Assembly (NCBI GenBank): GCA_033439295.1
Contig: JAVTLE010000021.1
Coordinates: 2,232,009-2,296,008 of the forward strand
DNA length: 64,000 bases
DNA from: Deuterostichococcus epilithicus
Taxonomy: Eukaryota > Chlorophyta > Trebouxiophyceae > Prasiolales > Stichococcaceae
Reading direction: 5' to 3'
Part shown: piece by piece, positions 54,895 to 64,000 of the stretch
Position numbering within the stretch: the stretch's first letter is position 1
Layout: the number at the start of each line of letters is the position of its first letter
The notes under the pieces: model-generated
Database searches by the model: none
What the model was told of the DNA's origin: nothing
What the model saw: only the letters and a program-made list of their open reading frames with translations
Position numbers and translations under genes: made by a program

Positions 54895-56710
54895 ATGAGC
54901 AAGGTCTCGGGTGACACCCTCCGCGAGGGCATCGCCGGTGAGCACGGCAGCCCGCGTGCAGCCACCTGCAGGATGTTTGCCCAGCTGGATGTCGAGCTCT
55001 TGCAGGACCTGCTGGACGCCGGCTACTAGGCTGCTGCTGTGCGACACGTACTGACAAGCGTCTATCCTGGCCGCAGCCATCATCGAGGGCTCGAAGACCA
55101 AGCAGCGCAACTTCAAGGAGACAGTGGAGCTGCAGATTGGCCTGAAGAACTATGACCCGCAGAAGGACAAGCGGTTCAGCGGCACCGTCAAGCTGCCGTA
55201 CACGCCGCGGCCGCAGATGAAGGTCTGCGTGCTGGGAGACCACAGGCACTGCGAGGAGGCAAAGGCCATGGGCGTGGACGCCATGAGCGTTGAGGACCTT
55301 AAGAAGCTCAACAAGAACAAGAAACTCGTCAAGAAGCTGGGTGAGTGTCGTTGTGCGTGCACAGGATGTCAACCAACGCGATGCGGCATATGGTGCAGCA
55401 GGCCAGGCCGACACATTAAGGGCGGCAAGTGGCGGGCGGTTGGGGTCCCCGTCATGCATTGCAGTCGGGCTCGTACCTCCGCCGCATCCAATCGCCAACC
55501 TACTATAGTGCTAATGACTGCCCCGTGATTCCTCGTCGGACCCGACGGGCGACTGGCATGGCCGCCAGGCATACCCAATATGCGCTGGCCACCTTTGTTG
55601 AGAACTGGGGGGCAGGATGCGGCCAAGTACATCCTGGCCTTCCTTGACTGTCTATTTTGCAATGTTCTGACGCTGCTTCCTCACGCTTCGTCCTGCAGCC
55701 AAGAAGTACGCCGCCTTCCTGGCTTCGGACTCGGTCATCAAGATGATCCCGCGTCTCCTGGGCCCGGGCCTGAACAAGGCGGGCAAGTTCCCCACCCTCA
55801 TCGGCCAGAACGACAGCCTGGAGACCAAGGTGCGATGAGCTTACTTGTAATATCTACTTCATCACCTTTGTAAGGGTTCAGTAATACTGGCGCGGCCAAG
55901 GCGCAAGTGCTCGCAGGGCTGGAGCCAGCAGAGCAGCGTCAGGCAGCCGGGCAGCCTGCGGTGGCGGCAGCAGCGAGCCAGAATGGCGATGAGGGCGGCA
56001 ACAGCGGCAGTGATGGAAGGGGAAATAGTGGCGGCGGCGGCGGCGAGGATACACTGGAGGCGGAACCAATGGCTGACATACAGGGTCAGCAGTCAGCTGG
56101 GGGACCACTCAGCGCACAGCATACAGCTGCCGTTTGTGCGGCAGCAAATGCTGTTGCACGTCAGCACCAGCACTTGGGATGTGCAGCAGCCTCTCTGACA
56201 GAAACACTACTGCGGCTGCGTGCCAGTCAGTGCATGCTCCAGCTGCGCAGCGAGTGCGTGTTCTTGCTGGTTGCTATGCACCTGGCCACCTGAACCAAGT
56301 ACTTGTGGAACACTGCAGATCGAGGAGATCAAGGCCTCCATCAAGTTCCAGCTGAAGAAGGTGCTGTGCCTGGGCGTTGCCATCGGCCATGTCGGCATGG
56401 CAGACAAGGTGAATTTGCTTGGGGTTTATGGCAGTTTGCTGTGACACCATTATGCTGCAGCCCAGGTGACCATGCTGGCGATGGCATTCGCCCTTGATAA
56501 AGCATACGGCCGTTGCATTCCTGTTGATACATTGGTGCCTCTGAAGTTTCCGCACCATGCTGAGTGGCAGCGCTGTATTTGCGGCAGGAGCTGTACGTCA
56601 ACTCGCAGATGGCCATCAACTTCCTCGTGTCGCTGCTGAAGAAGAACTGGCAGAACGTCAAGTGCCTGTACATCAAGAGCTCGATGGGCAAGCCCGTGAG
56701 GCTGTACTAG
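54895..56710 (+). CDS. RPL10A: 60S ribosomal protein uL1 (L10a)
   Basis: L1-stalk protein of the cytosolic large subunit. Exons: 54895-about 54940 ([14 protein letters not shown]), about 55078-55340 ([57 protein letters not shown]), about 55700-55829 ([34 protein letters not shown]), about 56320-56409 ([20 protein letters not shown]) and about 56590-56710 ([35 protein letters not shown]), TAG at 56708-56710. Near-complete identity of motifs with eukaryotic L10a and the usual length of about 215 residues. The 490-bp intron at about 55830-56319 has an open Gly/Ala-rich frame without domain support. Confidence 0.96.
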
Positions 56711-57419
56711 GCAGGGCTTTGGTGTGCGGCGTGGCAGCGCTGTGCTCCTGGGTGCGGTCCAGCGCGGACGCGCCCATTCAGCGGCAGGCGTCCAGCCTGC
56801 TCCTTGGCAGCGGCTTTGGGGGAACATGCAGCTTCTGCTTGGTTTGACGCTGTCTTGACCTGGCAGTGTAACGGACTCCCGAGTCGATGGTGGGGATTGT
56901 GCTGTGGCGCTCCAGGATACAACTGCTGCTCCTCCCCCATTTTCACCGCACTGTCTAGCTGGGCTCGGCCTCCGCTGCTCCATTCGACACCAAATCGCGG
57001 CTTTGAATGAGGACATCGGAGTTCTGGCTGAAGCATGCCGAAGTGGCATGCTGTTTCGTGCGCCGCACATCACTTGCATCCTTCTGATGGCTCGACACAG
57101 TTCTCGCTTGCAACCAAGACGTTATAGTGGTTTGTCAAGCACGTTGTCGTCTCTACTGCAGCTTGCGAGCGACAGCAAGCTTTTCCCCTTTGCAACTGCG
57201 CTGGCCATCTGGTGCTGGATCTGGTATCCGGAGCGTCACCTCTCTCTTGAGTTCAGCTGACACCTACAAAACGAGAATGAGCCCTTCGACATAGACTTCG
57301 GTCTGGACACAATTGAGTTCAGAAGTTGATTGCAATTTTCACTCAACATCGTCCCAGCGCTTTGACTTCGATATTACGAGTTTCAGACGCACATTGCGAC
57401 ACACAACATCCAAGCGACG
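56711..57419. other. Intergenic region uL1 / DDRGK1
   Basis: About 710 bp with the uL1 3' UTR (TGTAA at 56867-56871) and the DDRGK1 promoter and leader. No gene recognised. Confidence 0.5.
56867..56871 (+). terminator. Candidate TGTAA poly(A) signal of uL1
   Basis: TGTAA about 157 bases past the uL1 stop, as expected for a chlorophyte transcript. Confidence 0.45.
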
Positions 57420-59673
57420 ATGGCAGCTTCGGTTCACTTGGACAGCACTGCAGCACAGCCAGGCTCGTCGGTGCGTGTCACTGAACATACTTGCTGCGGC
57501 ACGTGCATGGCGTCCCTTCCTTCATCACACCTTCAACGCTGAAGACAACTGCTCGACCAAATCTTTGGATGCACACGGCAGGTGCTGCCGGTTGTAGCTG
57601 CTGGAGTGGTGCTCCTGGTGGTGCTGGCGGCAGTCGCTGCGGGAGCGCTATACCTGTCCCGCCGCGCCGCTGAGGATGCGGAGTCATGCGCTGCGGCACC
57701 CGGCCGAAATGCCAATCGAGTGCGTCCTGTAACTTTTTCTAAAGGGCGCAATGTGGCATCCCTGCAGTCTCATGGCGTGCAAAGGCCTCTGGGAGTGAGC
57801 TGCCAGTTCTCTGGCGTCTCTCTGAGGCTTCTTTACGCACCGTCTGCGGCCGCAGCAGCAGCAGCGGCCAGGCGGCGGGCGGCAAACCGCCACAGACCGC
57901 ATGCAGCAGCGCCTGCGGCGACGGCGGCAGGCCGCTGCGGAGGCGGCCGAAGCACCCGGCAGCGCTGATGAGGTGATGCGCTGCCTCATTCGCCAACAGT
58001 GCAGCCTCGTGCTCCGAATCGGTTTTGGGTTCTGGTCAGTGGATGCTGCAGCTGTACAGTGCTGCCCGTTGCAGCCCCACTGCAGCCTGCAGACCCAGGC
58101 AGCCAGGAGTGAGCCGGATGCGCCAGTCGAGGTTGACAGGAAACCGCCTCCGTCGCAGGGGGAGGCGGCGGGGGAGGAGGCGGCGGCGCCGCTGAACAGG
58201 CGGGAGGCGCGGCGGGCAGAGCGCGCAGAGGCGCGCGACCGGCAGGATGCACAGCAAGATCACCGCCAGACCAAGCAGCAGGTGCTTGTGTGAAACTGCA
58301 CCCGCTGCGCTGCGCCGTGCAAACCCTGGTAAACCTTACAGCTGTCGCTCGCTGGATGCTTGCATCCAGCACTCGACAACGGCCACCAGCAGCAGCAGGC
58401 GGTCTCGTTTCGATCTGTCTTGCCCTTACCGTCAAGGCCGCACGGGACGAAGGGGTCTATGTGGGCGTTGATAATTTAGTATGGGAGGTCGCAGGCGTAC
58501 GACCAGCGGCGGGCGGCAAAGGAGGCAGCGCGCGAGGAGGAGGAGCGGCAGCTGGAAGCAGAGATAGCGCGCCTGCAGGCGGAACGGGACGCCGCGGATG
58601 CCGCGGAGGCGGCGCAGTGGATGGGCACCATCAGCGTCGAGGGCGCCGGCACCGGCGAGGCCGAGGCGGCGGCGGCCGAGGTGCGGGAGTCACACAAGGC
58701 TCCCCCGAGGGATTCTTCTCCCTGCATCCTCAGTCAGGGAGGCACTCGAGGTTGAGAGGAGAGGGCGTGCGACCCGGCCAGCGCCTCGGCGAAAACTTGC
58801 ACCACAGAAGTAGACGACACCCGCCCCTGGCACTCGCGCCGCCGTCAGTGTTTTCACAATACTGCTTGGTGTTTTTTGCAGGACCGGCTGAGCGAGTTTC
58901 TGGACCACATCAAGGCGCGCAAGACGGTGGCGCTGGACGAGCTGGCCGCGGAGTTTGGCCTCCGCACGCAGGAGGCCATCACGCGGGTGCAGGAGCTGGA
59001 GGCCGCCGGCCGCCTCACAGGCGTCATGGACGACCGCGGCAAGGTGGGCGAAACCTAAACCCTAGGACCTACTGCGCAATGGGGCCTGGTCGGAGCCCCT
59101 GAAGAAGCCACGAACCGTGCTGCCGCGAGAGGTGTCGAGGGCCTTGGCGAAACGGTGTCGTCAGAGCATGCAGGCGCCGCCTCACTCTTGTCCCGAGCGA
59201 CTTGCGGCAGGAGGCTCCTGTGACTGTCTCGTCATGTGTGTTTGCGCAGAGGTTGGAAGGTTGCATGTCATTTATCGAGCCCGCCCTGCAGAGGGGTGGT
59301 ACGTCGACACCGACTTGGCCCGGCAGCAATCGCGCTGGTGCCAATAAGTGTCTGTGCGGGGTTTGGCCGAAGCCACAAACGAGCGCCACCCACCTGCGGC
59401 GCCGCCGCGCGCCCTCATCTGCGGCGCGGTCCCAGGTTACGTTCGGAGGTGATGCGCCCTTCTGTGTTGCAGTTCATCTACATCTCGCCGGAGGAGATGG
59501 CGGCTGTGGCGGCGTTCATCGAGCAGCGCGGCCGCGTCGCGATCGCCGAGCTGGCCGCCAAGAGCGACCAGCTGATCGACCTGGAGGGGAAGGCAGGGCA
59601 GCTCCCCGATGACATTGGCCCGGAGGAGGTGTTCTCAGTACAGGAGCCGGCGCTGGTGGACGTGGCTGCCTGA
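57420..59673 (+). CDS. DDRGK1: DDRGK domain-containing protein 1 (UFBP1), UFMylation factor
   Basis: ER-anchored partner of the UFL1 ligase that attaches UFM1 to ribosomes and other ER clients. Seven exons, all phase 0: 57420-57470 ([17 protein letters not shown]), about 57579-57718 (membrane helix [20 protein letters not shown]), about 57854-57971, about 58094-58280, about 58496-58680 (long charged helix [20 protein letters not shown]), about 58882-59043 ([20 protein letters not shown] ending VMDDRGK) and about 59473-59673 ([20 protein letters not shown]), TGA at 59671-59673. The name-giving DDRGK and the winged-helix/PCI region are intact, and the order membrane helix, coiled coil, winged helix equals the family. 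A UFIM-like segment was not resolved. Presence implies an active UFM1 pathway in this alga. Confidence 0.94.
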
Positions 59674-60900
59674 AGATTCCATGTGCAAGTCATGGCAGCG
59701 CGGCATTCACAGATTTCCGTGGCGTCAGTGCCTTCCACTGGCTGGCTGTGCATTTCGAGCTGAGACGCGACCATCCTGCCAGCCGGGCGCCCTGCACCGG
59801 CAGGGCTTACCTGAGGCTCTGCGCGCAATTTTTGCGTGCCTCACCCCTGACTTCGCAGTCGCCACCCATGTGACATCTGCTGAGCCTCACTTGAGTGCAC
59901 TTCGCCCCGTCTGGGCGGTGGTCTGTGTGGCCTGGCCTTTATCTAACAGAGTCACTGGCTGCAGCGCGGAATGTAACCCAATGGCTATCGAAGTTCATCA
60001 GTTTGCTTGCATGGTGCACCGTCTCATGCAGGGATCGAACCTTGGGTCCCGACGGCAAAACGGTCATAGAGTGGCGCTAGGAGATGGCCGAAGCCGTTCC
60101 ATGCGAAGATAACCTAACACCGTCGGACCGATGTCAAATCGCTCATTTGCAACATATATGATCAACGTGCTGCCACAGTCACATTGTGTTGCGGCGTCAG
60201 GCCAATCGGCATTCGGCGGTTTGGATCATCGCAATCAGTGTGCCTTGTTGTGGTGTTGATCTTGCTCTGATTGGCATTATGTCCTACAGACTGGTCGTTC
60301 GTGCTCCTGTGGTGCGTGCCCGCAGCCCGATGGGCGCCTGACGCACACCTGCGTGGCTCACTGAGGACCCTGCTCAGGCTATGGCGATAATGGACATTGC
60401 GGCATTGGCCTGGGAACACTTTCTAGAAAGTAAAGCCTTGATGCTTGCCAATACGCGATCCCTTACAGATGATCGGTTACAGGCGAATTGAGGCACTGCA
60501 ATGAATGCTGATGACATTGCATGGCTCAGCCGCACAGCATTCTTCAGCAAACTTCCGCTGCCGCCGCCAGAGCTTGCTTGGGCCGACTTGCCTCCCAGCT
60601 CTCTGCCTGCGAGCAGGACCGCCCAGCACTTGCATGCTCGTCTACTACGCATACGCCTGAATGTGGCACGTTACTCAGCACTGACAGCGACATCGCTGGA
60701 GGGGCAAACACTGTGCACGCCGTCAGCGGCGGCGCCATGGCATTTTAGGGGGGGCCGGAGCGCCCAGACTCAGGACAGACGTGGCAGAGTCAGCCCGCGA
60801 CCAGCGGTCTCCCTGAACGGTGCTGTGGTCACGCCAAGCCCTGCCGGCTACCCCACAGGGCCTGTTTCACCCTGCGGTCTGCAGGTTTGCACCTGCACCG
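59674..60900. other. Convergent intergenic region DDRGK1 / DUS1
   Basis: About 1.2 kb. Contains TGTAA at 59972-59976 for the plus-strand gene. Open frames near 60501 (plus) and 60374-60652 (minus) have no domain or splice support. A tRNA-like GGTTCGATCC on the minus strand near 60030-60040 does not fold. Otherwise nothing recognised. Confidence 0.45.
59972..59976 (+). terminator. Candidate TGTAA poly(A) signal of DDRGK1
   Basis: TGTAA about 300 bases past the DDRGK1 stop codon. Confidence 0.35.
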
Positions 60901-63900
60901 CTAATCTGCCACGGCTGACAGGGCGCGCACCTGGCTGGCCTGCGCCGCCGCCTGCCGCTCCGCCTGCCGTGCATCGATGGCCGCCAGAGCCGCCTCCTCC
61001 TGCCGTTGCAGCTCCTCCGCTGCCTTGCGCTTTTGCGCCTGCAGCAGCTTGCGCTCGCTGCGCGGCAGGGCAGATGTATGCAATCAGTCAGGCGTGGCGG
61101 CACTGTGAAGGCGCCTGACACCCAATAGGCTAGGCGACTGCTGGTGCTCGTTGCGCAATGGCGCGGAGACGGGATCAGTCGAGCGCGTATGACTGCACTC
61201 AGACCGCCTTAACGCTCGCTGCACGACAGAGTGTGCGGGAACCAGTCGAGCGCGCACATTGTTATGCCAGTGTGCTGCAGCGGCCTTCGTGCTGGCAGCA
61301 TCCCTGTTGCAGCCTCGGCAAGTCTGGTGTGCGCCGTGGCTTCATGGCAGCCGGGGCCTAGCACGTCGCTTGCAGAGGCTGCAGTCCGTCTGCATCTCTT
61401 CAACGGCAATCTTCCCTGTGCACATCGCCACAGCGATGCATGCTGCCAGAGCGCTGGCGTGCCGCCCCTGCAGTGGCGCAGCATGCCGGCGTCCGCGTTG
61501 CACAAGGGCAGGAAGCTCCCACAGTTCGGAGCCTCCTCAGCTGTGGCTGCAAAAGCTCAGTGTTGCACCTGGGCTTGGGCACGGGGGTGTCCCGCCCGCA
61601 GGCGCGGATGCGCCGTGCCATCTCCTCGACCATCGGCCGCAGCTCCGCTGTCGACGGGAAGGCCGCCACTGTGACCAGGTCCCGCAGGTCGGTGTGCTCC
61701 TGCGGCGCAGCGACATGGGCGTCGGCTGGTGAGGCGCTGTTGAAGGAAGGAGATGCCGGTCTCTAGCAGGCCCAGGTTGGGCAAAAAATTAGGCGGACGG
61801 TCTGAGATGGCAGACAGCTTGAGTGAATTCCTCCAACCAAATCAAGTACTGCCCGGCCGCCAGGCGATATGGCTGCAGCGCCGCCATGGTGACATGAAGC
61901 TTGGCAGCTGCCGGCACTGGATCATTCGCATATTGCATCTTGGTGCACCCCGGGCCTCTCGGAGCCGTGGAGCGAGCCGCATCTTGACAGGCTCCATGAA
62001 TCATCGAGCCAATTGGCCCATCCACTCTGGTTCAGGTTTGGAGAAGGATCATAGTCACAACTTTAGAGTGGCATACCTGGAGCCAGTCGCCCAGCAGCTT
62101 GTGCATGTGTGCGCGGACCATACGCGACGGCGTCGGATGCTTGTCTACGAGGTCCAGGTACTGCAGCAGCAGCAGGCAGCCGCGCGTCGCCGGCGCGTCC
62201 GCCCATAGCTCCTCCGTCGGCGGGAGGGGGGAGAACAGCGCCGGGTTGTTCAGCAGCGGGTCTGCGGGTGCGTGAAGGCGCACGGTGATACAAAACGGCT
62301 CTGCAGGTGCTTTCCGCTGCAGCCCAACACACGTTTTGAAAGCAGCTGCCGCAGCTGATTCATCATGATACATCGCATGCGTGTCACATGTTGCTCACGC
62401 ACGAGAGGGCATTGCGCCACGTGTCCCACCAGCCACCGTCAGCAGCTCGAGCTGGAGCTGTAGCAAGTAAAAAACTCGCTGGCACCAGCCCCAGTCCAAG
62501 TGTTTGCACTTCGCTTGCCATTGCCCACACCAGGCAGGTTTTCACCTGCCGACATGACGCCCTGGGCACCGGTGTAGGCCATGCACGCCTCCGCGTCGGC
62601 GCGGCTGAGGATGTTGCCATTTGCCAGCACGGGGATGCCGACCGCCTCCCTCACGGCCTGCAGCCGAGGTGCGGGCCAGACGGGTCAGGCATGCAGCAAA
62701 CCAACGGCCCTCCGCGCTCAACTATCTGACACATATGCTCCCTGTCTGGCACGGCCCCACCTTGATGGCATCCCAGTCGGCCTTGTGCGCACGGGTGTCC
62801 TTCTGCTCGCGCGTGCGACCGTGCACCGCCAGCAGCTGGACACCCGACCGCTCCAGCATGCGTGCGTACGCCAGCGTGCGCTCGAGCTCCGGGAAGATGC
62901 GGATCTTTGCCGTCAGCGGCACCTTGAGCCCCGCCGCGATGCCCGTCACCATGCGCTCCACCTGCGCAATGGATGACAAATCGTTTTGACGACATTCGAA
63001 TTTTGCACGGTCAGCCCCACCTTGAGCCCCCCCGCGATGGCCCATCCGCATGGCTTGTGACCGCCGTGCGACCATCTGTGCAGGAGATGGCGCTGCCTGT
63101 CTCAGAGCGCAGTGCCCTGGGTTTGCTGACCGTCTGCCGCTCCTCCCTGCTGCTCTGCCCACGGACCGGTGGCTGGACTTGTGGTGGCAGTGAGAGCTGG
63201 CGGTGTCATGCGATGCACTTGTTTGGCTGCTTGCAGCGCGCAGCGCCAGGAAGAGCTGCGGCTCATTCACATAATCAAACAGAGTTTCAAACTGCCACGC
63301 CCACCAGGTCGAGGTCGTCCATGAGGAAGGCGCCATAGCGGCCGCGCTTGGCGATGCGCTGCGGGCAGCCGAAATTGAGGTCCACCGCATCCACCTGGTC
63401 CTCCACGTGCCTCGCCGCCTTTAGCACCGTGTCCGCGTCGTTGCCACAGAACTGCACGAACAGCGGCCTGCGGGCACCGCCAGTACGGACAATTCAATAT
63501 GCACTGCACCTTTAATTGCAAATTTACCGCTCATTGCGAGCCCACATCTGCAGCCTGCATCCTTGGCATTGCATCGGATCGCAAGGTAGCCTGGAAGGCA
63601 GCCGTGGTGGCAGTGTCAAGGTTCATCACCAAAGAATGTGCAACCACTGAAGGCCGCAGCTAGTCAAGCATGCAGCTCGACATGCGCACCTGTCCTCGGC
63701 GCAGGTAGTGAAGTGCTCCTCTCGGTATTTGGCGGTCTCGGAGAAGATGCGGCTATGCAGCATCGGCGTGTACGCCGCCGTGGCGCCATTCTGGCGGCAC
63801 AGCATGCGGAACGCCAGCTCCGACTGCGGCGCATGGCGGGAATCTCATGAAACAGATCTGGACCTGTTGCGTCCCATGTGCATCGAAAAGAGGACTCAGA

Positions 63901-64000
63901 AGCCGTGCAAAAACTTGACGGCAGATTGGACTGCTTGCCTGGTCCACCATGGGCGCGACGTGCAACTGCGGCGAGCCGAGGCGCCGGAAGAACTCCCAGG
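60901..64000 (-). CDS. DUS1: tRNA-dihydrouridine synthase, DUS1 type (5' end outside window)
   Basis: FMN enzyme that reduces uridine 16/17 in the tRNA D-loop. The minus-strand gene enters at the right edge with [20 protein letters not shown] (about 63938-64000). It continues [20 protein letters not shown] and [16 protein letters not shown] (63690-63830), [20 protein letters not shown] with [20 protein letters not shown] (catalytic Cys; 63300-63480), [20 protein letters not shown] with [20 protein letters not shown] (62765-62970), [20 protein letters not shown] (62540-62660), then the helical C-terminal region ([39 protein letters not shown]). The last exon is a Lys/Glu/Ala-rich coiled coil ([20 protein letters not shown]), stop TAG at 60901-60903. 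The C-terminal coiled coil is longer than in bacterial Dus, as in eukaryotic DUS1L. The initiator Met lies beyond 64000. Confidence 0.92.

Noticed and set aside
55907-56293. Gly/Ala-rich open frame in the uL1 intron
   Set aside because: Sits between two in-phase uL1 exons and has low complexity only; no sign of a nested gene.
59051-59066. Telomere-like AAACCTAAACCCTAGG
   Set aside because: Fewer than two CCCTAAA-type units, inside a DDRGK1 intron; too short to be an interstitial telomere.
60005-60115. Possible minus-strand tRNA (GGTTCGATCC)
   Set aside because: The T-stem has mismatches and no cloverleaf can be drawn from the flanks.
1-64000. Retroelements, DNA transposons, rRNA, CRISPR arrays
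   Set aside because: No reverse transcriptase, integrase, transposase, terminal repeats or rRNA segments were recognised in any frame on either strand.

Overview
The window looks like nuclear DNA of a green alga, most likely a trebouxiophyte. It is GC-rich (two undetermined bases at 70 and 78), and almost every gene is split into many short exons by introns of about 100-400 bp. The gene content is plant-type: a B-type cyclin-dependent kinase with a PSTALRE helix, plastid-targeted proteins, a WAT1-like plastid transporter and eukaryotic ribosomal proteins. The organism is inferred; no species marker was found. Most coordinates below are gene spans from first to last recognised coding base; introns lie inside them.

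Layout, left to right. 1-1543 (+): 3' part of a degenerate protein kinase. 2467-4822 (-): CDKB. 5381-6599 (+): plastid Gly-rich membrane protein. 7426-9451 (+): SANT/Myb-like gene. 10305-15543 (+): PRMT5. 15987-18124 (-): FNR-like plastid oxidoreductase. 18459-20017 (+): mitochondrial Mn-SOD. 20632-21732 (-): prefoldin 3. 22321-27550 (-): VWA protein with a complete MIDAS site. 28273-29802 (-): ribosomal protein eL28. 30547-31281 (+): thioredoxin-fold SH3BGRL/glutaredoxin-like protein. 31689-32630 (+): ankyrin protein. 32923-34786 (-): unrecognised protein. 35270-36988 (-): membrane fatty-acid desaturase. 37712-40383 (+): EamA/WAT1 transporter. 40761-about 45036 (-): gamma-glutamyltranspeptidase. 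45709-46670 (+): truncated pseudogene of an SR-rich gene. 47052-50877 (+): membrane protein with an EF-hand and a Hedgehog-type Hint domain. 51645-53675 (+): intact SR-rich gene. 54020-54575 (-): Sec61 gamma. 54895-56710 (+): ribosomal protein uL1. 57420-59673 (+): DDRGK1/UFBP1. 60901 to the right edge (-): DUS1-type tRNA-dihydrouridine synthase, 5' end outside.

The genes are mostly unrelated housekeeping genes, packed head-to-head or tail-to-tail. One thematic group stands out at 54-59.7 kb. Sec61 gamma and uL1 share a 320-bp divergent promoter, and the UFMylation factor UFBP1 follows. All three act at the ER-bound ribosome, but functional coupling is not shown by the sequence.

The most notable items are five. 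First, the Hint-domain gene. Second, a diverged segmental duplication (about 44.96-46.66 kb and 50.98-52.52 kb) carrying the 5' side of the GGT gene and of the SR-rich gene. Third, at least seven introns that fit only with GC-AG boundaries. Fourth, relic exon copies inside introns of PRMT5 and possibly the VWA gene. Fifth, near-perfect hairpins inside introns. I found no convincing tRNA, rRNA, retroelement, DNA transposon or CRISPR array.
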